DNA of 16,942 bases. Source: Clostridia bacterium (GTDB taxonomy: Bacteria > Bacillota > Clostridia > Christensenellales > UBA1242). Positions 5,706-13,142 of the stretch are shown one piece after another. The notes under the pieces were generated by a model, which saw only the letters and a program-made list of their open reading frames with translations, had not been told where the DNA came from and made no database searches. The stretch is taken from the NCBI GenBank assembly GCA_028702545.1, contig JAQVOQ010000015.1, positions 1-16,942 of the forward strand, given 5' to 3'. The position numbers and the translations under genes are program-made. The stretch's first letter is position 1, and each line of letters starts with the position of its first letter.

Positions 5706-7163
5706 TTAATCCTTTGTAATTTCGTAACCATCTTTATTATCTTTAACAGTATAACCAAGAGCTTTTAGCCCGTCTCTTAATTTGTCGCTCTCTACAAAAT
5801 TTTTGTTTTGCTTTGCTCTAAAGCGCTCCTCTGCAAGACCCTTTATAATAGCAGGAATATCCTTTTCCTCTTTTTTTACTTTTTCTAATTCTTCAACTTG
5901 ATTTTCTAAGTCTAAACCTAAAATTTTGTCCATTTCAATTGCGGCTTTATAGCTTTTTTTATTTTTTGGATATTCGTTTACCAAATTCCAAAGTAGCGAA
6001 AGTGCATAAGGAATATTTAAATCAAAGTTTACTGCTTCATAAAAATCAATAATTAATGACTGGCTAGCATCGTCTTCATATTCTTTATTTTCTGCATTCT
6101 TGTGCTTTAACAATGACTCTAATAAGTTTTGTCTACTTATTTTTGCACTATCTAATGCTGGAAAGGTAAAGTTTTGCGGATTTCTAAAATTTGCATTTAG
6201 CAAAAAATAGCGGTAGTCAAGTGCGCTAAAGCCTTTTTTTTCAAGGTCACTTATCGTATAAACATTACCAAGGCTTTTGCTCATTTTGCCGTTATCTACT
6301 TTTAAAAATTCACAATGCATCCAATAATTTGCTTGCGTATGCTCTTTGTCGCAAGTTAAGCCTCTGCTTTGAGCAATTTCGTTCTCGTGATGCACTGGTA
6401 TATGGTCTACTCCACCTGTGTGAATATCAAAATTTTTGCCTAAATATTTTACACCCATAGTGCTGCACTCGATATGCCAGCCGGGATAACCATCTTCCAT
6501 TTTACCGCTAAAATCAGCTTGCCACTTCATAATATGCTCTTTTGGAGCCTTTATCCAAAGTGCAAAATCGTATGGACTTCTTTTTTCGGTATTAACATCA
6601 ATTCTAGCACCTGCTAATTGCTCGTCTAGTTTAAGCCCACTCAATTCACCATATTTGTTATCAAAATCCTCGTTATATTTTGCAACATCAAAATAAACAT
6701 TACCATTAACCTCATAAGCATATCCGTTATCTATAATACCTTTAATAAACTTAATCATATCGTCTATATTATCGGTTGCCTTTTCTACTTGGATACCCTC
6801 AAAATCAATATTAAGTTTTTTAGCATCTTCAAAAAAGCTTTTAGTATATTGCTCAGCTACTTGCATTGGTGTTTTGTTTTCTTTTTTTGCGGCTAGTTCC
6901 ATTTTATCCTCTCCGCTGTCCTCATCATCTGTTAAGTGCCCTACATCTGTAATATTCATAACTGTTTTTACGCTATAGCCATTATATTTTAATACTCTTC
7001 TTAAAATGTCCATAAAAACATAGGCTCTAAAATTGCCTATATGCGCATAACTATAAACGGTAGGACCGCAACTGTACATTTTAACTTGTTCTTTATTTAT
7101 AGGTTTAAATTCTTCTACCTTTTTTGTTAAGGTATTATATAATTTTAATGGTGGTTTTAACAT
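5706..7163 (-). CDS. cysS: Cysteinyl-tRNA synthetase
   Basis: Class I aminoacyl-tRNA synthetase that charges tRNA-Cys with cysteine using ATP, in the cytoplasm. All key parts are visible in 485 aa, the usual length. They are the HIGH-type motif HIGN (41-44), the zinc ligands C32, C233 (HIECS), H258 and E262 (HHENE), the KMSKS loop (293-297) and a C-terminal helical DALR-like and anticodon-binding region (about 340-485). ATG 7163 is preceded by CAAGGAG. It follows a MarR-type regulator by 24 nt and precedes a zinc-ribbon membrane protein by 5 nt, so it probably belongs to a four-gene operon driven from 7643-7671. No T-box leader is visible directly upstream, which is notable because Cys synthetase genes of Bacillota often have one. 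Confidence 0.97.
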   Translation of the reverse strand: MLKPPLKLYNTLTKKVEEFKPINKEQVKMYSCGPTVYSYAHIGNFRAYVFMDILRRVLKYNGYSVKTVMNITDVGHLTDDEDSGEDKMELAAKKENKTPMQVAEQYTKSFFEDAKKLNIDFEGIQVEKATDNIDDMIKFIKGIIDNGYAYEVNGNVYFDVAKYNEDFDNKYGELSGLKLDEQLAGARIDVNTEKRSPYDFALWIKAPKEHIMKWQADFSGKMEDGYPGWHIECSTMGVKYLGKNFDIHTGGVDHIPVHHENEIAQSRGLTCDKEHTQANYWMHCEFLKVDNGKMSKSLGNVYTISDLEKKGFSALDYRYFLLNANFRNPQNFTFPALDSAKISRQNLLESLLKHKNAENKEYEDDASQSLIIDFYEAVNFDLNIPYALSLLWNLVNEYPKNKKSYKAAIEMDKILGLDLENQVEELEKVKKEEKDIPAIIKGLAEERFRAKQNKNFVESDKLRDGLKALGYTVKDNKDGYEITKD

Positions 7164-7187
7164 TTTAAAACTCCTTGTAAAAATTTT

Positions 7188-7610
7188 TTAACTTAAAAGT
7201 CTAATAATTTCTTCTAGTTTACGATTTAATAATTTGCATTTATTAGCATTCATAGAGCAACTGCAAACTTGTTCATCAATTGTTTTTAATGAGTCTTTTA
7301 ACAAAGTATTTCCGCTTTCACTTATAGCATAATATATTACTCGCTTGTCAAAACTATCCTCAATTTTTTCTATAAGTCCCTCGCCTATCATACCCGATGC
7401 CAAAATAGCTAGATTGCTTTTAGCAATTCCTAACTTAGAAATAATTAAACTTGGACTAAGTTTGCCTTCTAAATTAAGTACATGTAACAATTTGATTTTT
7501 GTTGTAAGTAAGTTTTTTTTATTACTACAACTAGCATCAAAGCCGTCACACAGATTATCAAGCATCATTCTTGTAGTAACTAAATTAAAAGCCAAGCCTC
7601 TTTTTTCCAT
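7188..7610 (-). CDS. MarR-like winged-helix regulator, cysteine-rich
   Basis: A 140-aa protein with the MarR winged-helix layout. The helix-turn-helix covers about 51-73 (LSPSLIISKLGIAKSNLAIL), the wing about 80-98 (LIEKIEDSFDKRVIYYAI), and a dimerisation helix closes the C-terminus. Five cysteines (C21, C28, C116, C118, C125), three of them grouped as CSC-x6-C, are more than usual for such a regulator and could sense thiol redox state, metal or a cysteine-derived signal; this is inference. It has AGAGGAA before ATG 7610 and a near-consensus promoter, and lies directly upstream of cysS and downstream of an MFS transporter gene on the same strand. It may regulate the transporter, its own operon, or both. 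Confidence 0.75.
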   Translation of the reverse strand: MEKRGLAFNLVTTRMMLDNLCDGFDASCSNKKNLLTTKIKLLHVLNLEGKLSPSLIISKLGIAKSNLAILASGMIGEGLIEKIEDSFDKRVIYYAISESGNTLLKDSLKTIDEQVCSCSMNANKCKLLNRKLEEIIRLLS

Positions 7611-7642
7611 AATATATTCCTCTTTTTATTTTTGATGTAGTT

Positions 7643-7671
7643 ATTATACTATAATTAAATTCTTTTTTCAA
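7643..7671 (-). promoter_or_regulatory. Sigma-A promoter of the marR-like/cysS operon
   Basis: -35 TTGAAA (7666-7671) and -10 TATAAT (7643-7648) are separated by 17 nt, about 33 nt upstream of ATG 7610. The -10 lies in a small dyad (TTATA-G-TATAA) that could be an operator. Confidence 0.8.
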
Positions 7672-7701
7672 TAAAAAAGCAAGTCCAGCTCGATTTTTAT
7701 G

Positions 7702-8985
7702 TTATTTTTTTTGCAATTCTTTAGATTTTGTTTTAATAAAACTGAATATAATAAGTGAAACTAGTGTGAATGTAAACGCGTAAGGAAAAAAGTATTGCAT
7801 TCCAATAGTATCCATAAGTGCTCCCATAAATACAGGGGTTACACTTTGTGCTACCATACTACTTGTGTAATAATAGCCCGTATATTTTCCTACATTCTTT
7901 TTGCTCGCAAGTTCTACAACCATTGGATAAGAGTTTACATTAACTAAAGCCCAACCAATTCCGCTAACTGAAAATAATGCTATAAGTCCCGCATTAAACG
8001 ATGTCATTTGGCTTGCAAAAAATAGACCAATAATCATAAAACTTAGTCCCACCATAACGCTTTTTTTCCTACCAATTTTATTACTTATCCAGCCTGATGG
8101 TAAAAAGAATATCATTGATGAAACGGTTAATATAATAGTAGCAAAACTCCAACTTTGAGTTAATAAATATTCCTCGCCGTAAGTTGACCAAAAAGTTTCT
8201 AGTGCATTAAATGCCAAAAACCAAAAGAACACACTTATTATAATAATTTTTAAATTAAAACTATCCGTTTTGCTAAGTGGTTTATCTTCGGATATCTCTT
8301 CAATGCTATCAGAAAAAGTTTCGCCTAGTTTCATATCAGCTTCCATTTGCACAATTATTTTATTTTCCTTAATCTTAACAAGTAATAAAATTAAAGCTAG
8401 TAGCATTAATACACTTGTTATAATAAACGGAAATATAATTCCGCTTGGCTCGCCAAAATTAAGTGGCATTTTGAATAATAGCGCCAAAATTCCTGCAAAA
8501 ATTGCACCGATAAAACCTACAAAATTAATAATAGCATTGGCTTTGCTTCTAAGTGGTTTTGGTGTTATATCCGGCATTAGAGCAACTGCTGGAGCTCTAT
8601 AGACATTCATAGATATTAAAACTAAGCCCATAATCAAAAATAGACCTAGTAAACTTCCCGTTGCATATAAAACTGGGATAAACGGAAACAGCACAACAGA
8701 TAAAAGCGTTCCACCAATAATATAAGGCATACGCTTACCCATTTTGCTAACTGTTTTATCACTAATTGCTCCAAACAACGGTATCATAAAAAGCGCAAAC
8801 ATATTATCCGCCGCCATAATAATACCAATTAGATATTTATAATTGCCCGCTCCAAGATTATTTGTAAAAATATCTTCAAGCATAAGAGGCACATAACTAT
8901 TATAAACTTGCCAAAGCATTAAGATTGTAAAGAAGGCTAGTGCAATATACATCGTTCGTTTTTTGTTAAGTTTTAATGTGTTCAT
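7702..8985 (-). CDS. MFS transporter, GPH/SLC45-like sugar-transporter type
   Basis: A 427-aa integral membrane protein with about 12 membrane segments split by a charged central loop (about 205-245). The conserved MFS loop after TM2 is present as GAISDKTVSKMGKR (72-85) with its second-half counterpart GWISNKIGRKKS. RAPAVALMPDITPKPLRSKA (130-149) after TM4 resembles the GPH/SLC45 sucrose-type carriers. The substrate cannot be read from sequence. ATG 8985 has AAAGGAAG upstream and a promoter at 9022-9050. It is divergent from the hydrolase gene at 9158 and upstream of the MarR-like regulator, an arrangement common for regulated efflux or uptake. Confidence 0.85.
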   Translation of the reverse strand: MNTLKLNKKRTMYIALAFFTILMLWQVYNSYVPLMLEDIFTNNLGAGNYKYLIGIIMAADNMFALFMIPLFGAISDKTVSKMGKRMPYIIGGTLLSVVLFPFIPVLYATGSLLGLFLIMGLVLISMNVYRAPAVALMPDITPKPLRSKANAIINFVGFIGAIFAGILALLFKMPLNFGEPSGIIFPFIITSVLMLLALILLLVKIKENKIIVQMEADMKLGETFSDSIEEISEDKPLSKTDSFNLKIIIISVFFWFLAFNALETFWSTYGEEYLLTQSWSFATIILTVSSMIFFLPSGWISNKIGRKKSVMVGLSFMIIGLFFASQMTSFNAGLIALFSVSGIGWALVNVNSYPMVVELASKKNVGKYTGYYYTSSMVAQSVTPVFMGALMDTIGMQYFFPYAFTFTLVSLIIFSFIKTKSKELQKK

Positions 8986-9021
8986 TCAATCTTCCTTTGT
9001 AAGTAAAAATTCGCTACTGTC

Positions 9022-9056
9022 ATTTTAACAAAAGAAACACATTTAAACAATTGTTT
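9022..9056 (-). promoter_or_regulatory. MFS promoter with overlapping 12-bp palindrome (possible operator)
   Basis: -35 TTGTTT (9045-9050) and -10 TAAAAT (9022-9027) are 17 nt apart. The -35 is half of the perfect palindrome AAACAATTGTTT (9045-9056). MarR-family operators are often short AT-rich palindromes of this kind, so the regulator at 7188-7610 is the natural candidate; this link is inferred. Confidence 0.55.
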
Positions 9057-9106
9057 TACCTAATAAAATTAAGTTGTAAGTTTTATTTTTAATTTTATAA
9101 AACTTG

Positions 9107-9115
9107 TGCTAGAAT
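9107..9115 (+). promoter_or_regulatory. Possible extended -10 for the hydrolase-yqeY operon
   Basis: TG-C-TAGAAT is an extended -10 pattern 42 nt before ATG 9158. No good -35 accompanies it (TTTTAA at the right distance), as is tolerated for extended -10 promoters. Confidence 0.35.
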
Positions 9116-9157
9116 ATATTAGAATTCAAAATTAGTTTTAAAAAAATAGGAGTTTTT

Positions 9158-10099
9158 ATGGAAGGAAATGCTTTTTTTAGTTTTGACGATTACAAATTAC
9201 ATGCTTACGAATTAAATGAAGTTAAAAATCCAAAAGCCGTTGTACAAATTATCCACGGCATGGGAGAACATGCGGCAAGATATGAGGCAGTTGCAAATTT
9301 TTTAAACAGCAAAGGTTTTATTGTTTTTATGAACGACCACAGGGCGCACGGCAAAACGGCAGAAAGTCCTAAAAACATCGGTATTTATGATGGAGATATT
9401 TTTTACGACACTATAAAGGACCAAATTTATATTTCGGAATACTTAAAAAACAAATATAACTTGCCCTTAATAGTTATAGGTCACAGTTTTGGTTCATTTA
9501 TAGCACAGCGATATCATCAACTATATAATGGTCACTCGGCACTTATTTTAATAGGCTCTAGTTACTTTAAAAACAATGCTAGCATTATTTTAGGCTCTGT
9601 TTTAGCCAGTATTTTAACAAAGGTGCAAGGAAAAGACGCGCCTGCTAAAATTATTCACAATATGTCGTTTAAAAACTACAACAAAAAGTTTGCCGACAAA
9701 AATTGGCTGACGAGCGATAAAGCCGAACAACAAAAACAAAGAGCAGACAAAACCTTAAACAAAATTTTTAGCAACAACTTTTATAAGCACTTCTTTATTG
9801 GTCTAACCCATTTGTATAAACGAAAGAATTTGAACAAGATTAAAAAACAAATTCCAATGTTTATAATGTCAGGCAGAGAAGACGCTTTAAACAAACAAGG
9901 CGAACATATTAAAAAGTTGCAAGAGTTTTACCAAAACCTTGGAGTAAACAAAGTTGAACTCAAAATTTATGACAAGGCAAGGCACGAGGTTTTAAATGAA
10001 GTTAAGAGGCAAGAAGCCTACGATGATATATTGGGTTTTATTTTAAGGAATGTAAAGTTAGAAGAAGAAATTATTAAAAAGGGGAAAACAAAAAAATGA
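9158..10099 (+). CDS. Alpha/beta hydrolase, monoacylglycerol lipase/lysophospholipase type
   Basis: A 313-aa serine hydrolase of the Hydrolase_4 family. The oxyanion-hole motif is HGMGEH (33-38). The nucleophile elbow GHSFG places Ser110, the acid is D242 in SGREDAL, and the histidine is H276 in ARHEVLNE. Between 130 and 220 lies a cap region. There is no signal peptide, so it is probably cytoplasmic. Family members cleave monoacylglycerols, lysophospholipids or small esters; the substrate is not evident. ATG 9158 has TAGGAG 5 nt upstream. Its TGA stop overlaps the yqeY start (ATGA at 10096-10099). The C-terminal extension is very basic (EEEIIKKGKTKK). Confidence 0.88.
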   Translation: MEGNAFFSFDDYKLHAYELNEVKNPKAVVQIIHGMGEHAARYEAVANFLNSKGFIVFMNDHRAHGKTAESPKNIGIYDGDIFYDTIKDQIYISEYLKNKYNLPLIVIGHSFGSFIAQRYHQLYNGHSALILIGSSYFKNNASIILGSVLASILTKVQGKDAPAKIIHNMSFKNYNKKFADKNWLTSDKAEQQKQRADKTLNKIFSNNFYKHFFIGLTHLYKRKNLNKIKKQIPMFIMSGREDALNKQGEHIKKLQEFYQNLGVNKVELKIYDKARHEVLNEVKRQEAYDDILGFILRNVKLEEEIIKKGKTKK

Positions 10100-10518
10100 T
10101 AATAGAAGAAATTAAAAAACAAAATATGCAAGCTTTGAGGGATAAAAACGCCCTAGCTAGAGGAGTTTACAGCGTTTTACTTAATAAGTACAATCTAGCT
10201 CAAATCGAAAAGCGAACAACGGGCGAAAGTATGGAAGACACCGACACGATTAAAATAATTCAAAAAACTATTAAAGAGTTAACAGAAGAAGCAGAGAATT
10301 ATAAAAAAGCGGGAAACGAAGAAAACTACGGAAGAATATTAAAGCAAAAAGAACTGTTAGAGGGTTACCTGCCAAAAATGTTGAGTGAAGCAGAGATTAA
10401 AGATATAGTTGAAAAACTAGAAGACAAAAGTATAGGCGCAGTTATGAAGCACTTTAAAGAAAACTACTTAGGAAAATGTGATATGGGCTTAGTGGGAAAA
10501 GTTGTAAGAGAACTTTAA
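10096..10518 (+). CDS. yqeY: GatB/YqeY domain protein
   Basis: A 140-aa protein of the YqeY family, close to the usual ~147 residues. It shows the N-terminal helical half (IEEIKKQNMQALRDKNALAR, then TIKIIQKTIKELTEEAENY) and the C-terminal small helical domain related to the tail of GatB (EGYLPKMLSEAEIKDIVE ... GLVGKVVREL). The GatB-like domain is thought to bind tRNA, and YqeY has been linked to the amidotransferase system, but its exact role is unsettled. The start overlaps the hydrolase stop by four bases and the RBS is the AAAAGGGG run near 10078, so the pair is cotranscribed. A strong terminator follows. Confidence 0.92.
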   Translation: MIIEEIKKQNMQALRDKNALARGVYSVLLNKYNLAQIEKRTTGESMEDTDTIKIIQKTIKELTEEAENYKKAGNEENYGRILKQKELLEGYLPKMLSEAEIKDIVEKLEDKSIGAVMKHFKENYLGKCDMGLVGKVVREL

Positions 10519-10553
10519 TATTGTTTAAAATAAAAACTTAATTTAACTAAATT

Positions 10554-10583
10554 AAAAAAACACTTAAAATTAAGTGTTTTTTT
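10554..10583 (+). terminator. Intrinsic terminator after yqeY, probably bidirectional
   Basis: A perfect 14-bp inverted repeat (10554-10567 and 10570-10583: seven A, CACTTAA, then its complement) with a 2-nt loop and U-runs on both strands. It also faces the end of the small gene at 10651-10785. Confidence 0.85.
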
Positions 10584-10650
10584 GTTTTTAGCTGTTTTGA
10601 CATGTAACTTTAATAATACTAAAATTGAAACTTATTAAAAATTACTAATT

Positions 10651-10785
10651 TTAGTTACAACTTTCTTCTTGTTCTTCTTCTTTGTTTGTAGGGCAAGCTC
10701 CGTTAATGCAGCCCTCTCCCTTTACTTCATCGTTAACTATTGGGCAACCACAAACTGGGCAATCCGAATTACAATTTTCGCACAT
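10651..10785 (-). CDS. 44-aa cysteine-rich peptide
   Basis: The frame reads MCENCNSDCPVCGCPIVNDE and continues through VKGEGCINGACPTN to a Glu-rich tail ending ESCN. Eight of 44 residues are cysteine (2, 5, 9, 12, 14, 26, 31, 43). The first five are spaced C-x2-C-x3-C-x2-C-x-C, which looks like metal or Fe-S binding rather than a secreted disulfide peptide, since there is no signal sequence. A strong AAAAGGAGT site lies 5 nt before ATG 10785, supporting a real gene despite its size. It sits alone between two terminators on the minus strand. I do not recognise a family; a metallothionein- or zinc-ribbon-like small protein is the best description. Confidence 0.65.
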   Translation of the reverse strand: MCENCNSDCPVCGCPIVNDEVKGEGCINGACPTNKEEEQEESCN

Positions 10786-10848
10786 ATTTACTCCTTTTAA
10801 AAAACTTAATTACTTAATGTTTTATGATAATTAAATTTAGTTTGCCAC

Positions 10849-10874
10849 AAAAAAAGCTGTTTAAAACAGCTTTT
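10849..10874 (-). terminator. Intrinsic terminator of the SDR gene
   Basis: The arms AAAGCTGTTT/AAACAGCTTT meet at the centre (10853-10873), followed on the minus strand by seven U (10855-10849). It overlaps the SDR stop codon. Confidence 0.8.
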
Positions 10875-11670
10875 AATTTCCACCATACATTTTATAAATA
10901 ACATAGTTAATTAAACGATTAGGAAGTATTCGTTTTAAAAACACAAAAGTTTTATATTTAATTCCAACTACTTTTATAGCACTCGGATTTTTTGCTTTAA
11001 TTAATTTGTAAATGACTTTGCTAACGCTAACTGCGGGCATACCGTTTTGTTCATCTTTTTCCATAACCTCTAAGCTCTTTTTAATGCGCCCATTATAATG
11101 CTCATCGGCTTCTATTATCGACTTTTGACGGTTAGCTGTAAAACTTGTTTTAGTATCGCCCGGCAATACCGTGGTGACTCTTATACCAAACGGCCTTAAT
11201 TCACCTCGAAGAGCCGTGCTAAACGCCTGCACGCTAGCTTTAGTGGCTGAATAATAGCTTTGAAAAGGTATGTTAAGCTCAGCTGCCACACTTCCAATGT
11301 TAATTATTTGTCCTTTTGTTTTTCGCAAGTATGGGATAGTTACTTTACAAACATTAAAAACGCCAAACACATTAACCAAAAATATACGCTCAATTTCGGC
11401 TTTTGTATTATACTCGCTCGCTCCGCTAATTCCCATTCCTGCGTTGTTAATAACAATATCAAGTTTGTTTTCTAATTTTATAATGTTATCTACTGCTAAT
11501 TTTATATTTTCTTCACTCGTAACATCACCTGATACAAATTCAAAATTATATTCTTCTTTTGGAGCCGTTCTACTTAAACCATAAACCTTAAAACCTTGTT
11601 TACTCAAATAATTTGCCGTCACTAGCCCAATTCCGCTACTAGCACCCGTTATTAAAACAACTTTTTGCAT
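10873..11670 (-). CDS. Classical short-chain dehydrogenase/reductase
   Basis: A 265-aa NAD(P)-dependent oxidoreductase. It has the Rossmann motif TGASSGIG (8-15), the acidic GDV at 48-50, the NNAG motif (75-78), the catalytic serine S127 (INIGSVA) and the active-site YSATK with Y140 and K144. The post-catalytic PGDTKTSF (about 170-177) binds cofactor. The basic C-terminus (about 230-265, FVFLKRILPNRLINYVIYKM) has hydrophobic character and may contact membrane, as in DltE-like SDRs. The substrate is unknown. Start ATG 11670 has only a weak GGTGG site. A good promoter lies at 11704-11732, so it is transcribed alone and ends at 10849-10874. Confidence 0.92.
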   Translation of the reverse strand: MQKVVLITGASSGIGLVTANYLSKQGFKVYGLSRTAPKEEYNFEFVSGDVTSEENIKLAVDNIIKLENKLDIVINNAGMGISGASEYNTKAEIERIFLVNVFGVFNVCKVTIPYLRKTKGQIINIGSVAAELNIPFQSYYSATKASVQAFSTALRGELRPFGIRVTTVLPGDTKTSFTANRQKSIIEADEHYNGRIKKSLEVMEKDEQNGMPAVSVSKVIYKLIKAKNPSAIKVVGIKYKTFVFLKRILPNRLINYVIYKMYGGN

Positions 11671-11703
11671 AAAATACCACCTAACAAAAACTTAATTAAA
11701 CAC

Positions 11704-11732
11704 AGTTTAAACATAAAAGTTATTAGTGTCAA
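11704..11732 (-). promoter_or_regulatory. Sigma-A promoter of the SDR gene
   Basis: A perfect -35 TTGACA (11727-11732) and a -10 TAAACT (11704-11709) with a 17-nt spacer, 34 nt before ATG 11670. Confidence 0.75.
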
Positions 11733-11774
11733 ACATATTTCTGTTTCAGATGATAAATTGTTTATTAAAACAGA

Positions 11775-12116
11775 TTAAGCAGTAACATCAACATAGCAAT
11801 AATCACTAAAATTTCCCTCCTCGCTTATAGCAAAAATTTTAACATTGCCCGCCTTGTTGGCTTTAACAATGCCCTTATTAACACTAGCAACGCTAGCATC
11901 GGTTGTAGACCATAAAATTTTTTGGTTGTTTGCATTAAATGGATAAACATTGGCTAGCAGAACTTCGCTTTGACCAACTCCCAAAACAATATATTCTTCC
12001 TTTAGTGCAATTTCTTCAACGCTCAGTTTTTCAATTATTGGACTTTCTACTTTTATAATAATAAGCAAACTAAAAAATACAACTGCACCAAACAATAAAA
12101 CCAAAAATTTTTGCAT
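11775..12116 (-). CDS. Small exported protein with a bacterial Ig-like (Big2) domain
   Basis: A 113-aa protein. The N-terminal hydrophobic segment (about 4-21) is a signal peptide or membrane anchor without a clear cleavage site. After it come about 20 linker residues and a single Big2-like domain (about 30-112): a strand VGQSEVLLANVYPFNAN, the core ILWSTTDASVASVNKGIVKA typical of Big2, then GNVKIFA and the closing YCYVDV strand. Big2 domains occur in surface and phage proteins and support adhesion or spacing. One domain alone is unusually short for a surface protein. ATG 12116 has AGGGAG 8 nt upstream. The gene after it is read from its own promoter, and the gene before it ends in a terminator. 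Confidence 0.75.
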   Translation of the reverse strand: MQKFLVLLFGAVVFFSLLIIIKVESPIIEKLSVEEIALKEEYIVLGVGQSEVLLANVYPFNANNQKILWSTTDASVASVNKGIVKANKAGNVKIFAISEEGNFSDYCYVDVTA

Positions 12117-12178
12117 AATAAAAACTCCCTATCCTATTTTTTGTTTTTAGCTTTAAAATTATTCTAAAATTTAAGCAC

Positions 12179-12206
12179 AAAAAAAAGCGTACAAACTGCA
12201 CGCTTT
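12179..12206 (-). terminator. Intrinsic terminator after the coiled-coil gene
   Basis: On the minus strand AAAGCGTGCA (12206 leftward) pairs with TGTACGCTTT across a 3-nt loop (one G-U), ending in a U-run over 12186-12179. Confidence 0.75.
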
Positions 12207-12211
12207 ATTTA

Positions 12212-12616
12212 TTAATAATTAAATTCAAATCTATTTTGAGCTTTAACAACAGTGTCTGACTTATTTTCGCCTTGACCTATGCCTTTTTCAATTTCCAATT
12301 CTTGTATCTTATCTTTTATTTTTTTAATATCTTTTACTAGTTCTTTAAAATGAACTTCTTTTTTCTTTTTATCTAGACTATCAATAAAAGCCTCTTTAAA
12401 CAATTTTTTTCCTTCTTTTTTAGTTTGCTCAATTTCCTCTGGAGTTTTACCAAGCGCCCTATCTACTTCGGCGGGGGCAGCAACAAACTTATCATAAAGT
12501 TCAGATGTTGAAGTTTCTTTAAAATAAGCCAGTTTGAGCTTAGCTTGCCTCAAATCATTTCTTTTTTTGATTAGTAACATATCAAGACTATGTAAATCAT
12601 TCGGTAAACGAATCAT
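12212..12616 (-). CDS. Charged coiled-coil protein of unknown function
   Basis: A 134-aa soluble protein dominated by charged helices. One segment runs from about 8 to 35 (LHSLDMLLIKKRNDLRQAKL), another from about 58 to 112 (PEEIEQTKKEGKKLFKEAF, then KELVKDIKKIKDKIQELEIE) with coiled-coil spacing. A short polar tail follows (SDTVVKAQNRFEFNY). It has no cysteine, signal peptide or membrane segment, and I recognise no family. The ribosome binding site AAAGGAGGAGG before ATG 12616 is among the strongest in the window and, with its own promoter, suggests substantial expression. The gene at 12798-13115 has a similar character and the two may be related in role. Confidence 0.7.
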   Translation of the reverse strand: MIRLPNDLHSLDMLLIKKRNDLRQAKLKLAYFKETSTSELYDKFVAAPAEVDRALGKTPEEIEQTKKEGKKLFKEAFIDSLDKKKKEVHFKELVKDIKKIKDKIQELEIEKGIGQGENKSDTVVKAQNRFEFNY

Positions 12617-12646
12617 AAATGCCTCCTCCTTTACTATATTTATAAA

Positions 12647-12675
12647 ATTATAACATTAAAAAAAATAAAAAGCAA
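12647..12675 (-). promoter_or_regulatory. Promoter of the coiled-coil gene at 12212
   Basis: Extended -10 TGT-TATAAT (12647-12652) with -35 TTGCTT (12670-12675), spacer 17 nt, about 31 nt before ATG 12616. Confidence 0.65.
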
Positions 12676-12763
12676 CTAATTAAACTTTACTCGTTTTTTG
12701 CAAAAAGTCAATTATTTTGTTAAAAAAGTGCAAAAAACAACAAAAAAATGCCGTTTAAAAAAC

Positions 12764-12789
12764 AAAAAAGTGCAAAATATGCACTTTTT
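12764..12789 (-). terminator. Intrinsic terminator after the 105-aa coiled-coil gene
   Basis: A 10-bp stem (AAAAAGTGCA/TGCACTTTTT) with a 5-nt loop and a U-run on the minus strand. A second AAAAAGTGCAAAAA occurs at 12723 without a partner. Confidence 0.8.
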
Positions 12790-12797
12790 ATTTTTTG

Positions 12798-13115
12798 TTA
12801 TATGTAGTTAGAATTTGTTTGTGAGTCTTCTATTCTTTCTTTTTCGTCAATAGTAGCCTTCACATTTTCCCTACTGCGCCTTAACTCGTTAATGCCCAAA
12901 AGTTCATTAAGTTCTTCCTTGTATTGTTCTAATATAATATTATGATTTATAATAGTTTCTTCATCGTCTGGATTATCTTCAATTTGCTCATCAAGTTCAT
13001 TTTGTTTTGCATGCATTTCCTTAACTCTTTCTTGTTTTAAATGGGTTAACATATTGTCCATTAATGCTAAATCAACTTTAAGTTCATCTAAAGTTTTTTC
13101 ATCTTGCTTTTTCAT
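12798..13115 (-). CDS. Acidic coiled-coil protein of unknown function
   Basis: A 105-aa, highly charged helical protein. Helix one spans about 8-45 (LDELKVDLALMDNMLTHL, then EMHAKQNELDEQIED). A short acidic turn follows (DNPDDEE), then helix two at about 54-95 (HNIILEQYKEELNELLGI, then VKATIDEKERIED). The helix-turn-helix hairpin layout suggests a dimerising coiled coil. There is no signal, membrane segment or cysteine, and I recognise no family. ATG 13115 has AAAGGAGAT upstream and its own promoter at 13143-13171. It is divergent from the DisA-like gene at 13279, with 163 nt between the starts. Confidence 0.7.
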   Translation of the reverse strand: MKKQDEKTLDELKVDLALMDNMLTHLKQERVKEMHAKQNELDEQIEDNPDDEETIINHNIILEQYKEELNELLGINELRRSRENVKATIDEKERIEDSQTNSNYI

Positions 13116-13142
13116 AATTAATCTCCTTTAGTAACTAATTTA

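Noticed and set aside
7672..7701. Terminator after the MFS gene
   Set aside because: The possible stem (CGAG/CTTG) is only 4 bp with a G-T pair; the U-run coincides with the next promoter region. Not strong enough to list.
11260..11584. Plus-strand frames over the SDR gene
   Set aside because: They are antisense to a gene with complete catalytic motifs and have no ribosome binding site.
11740..11774. TCTGTTT/AAACAGA inverted repeat as a terminator after the Big2 gene
   Set aside because: The arms are 7 bp with a 21-nt loop and no U-run follows.
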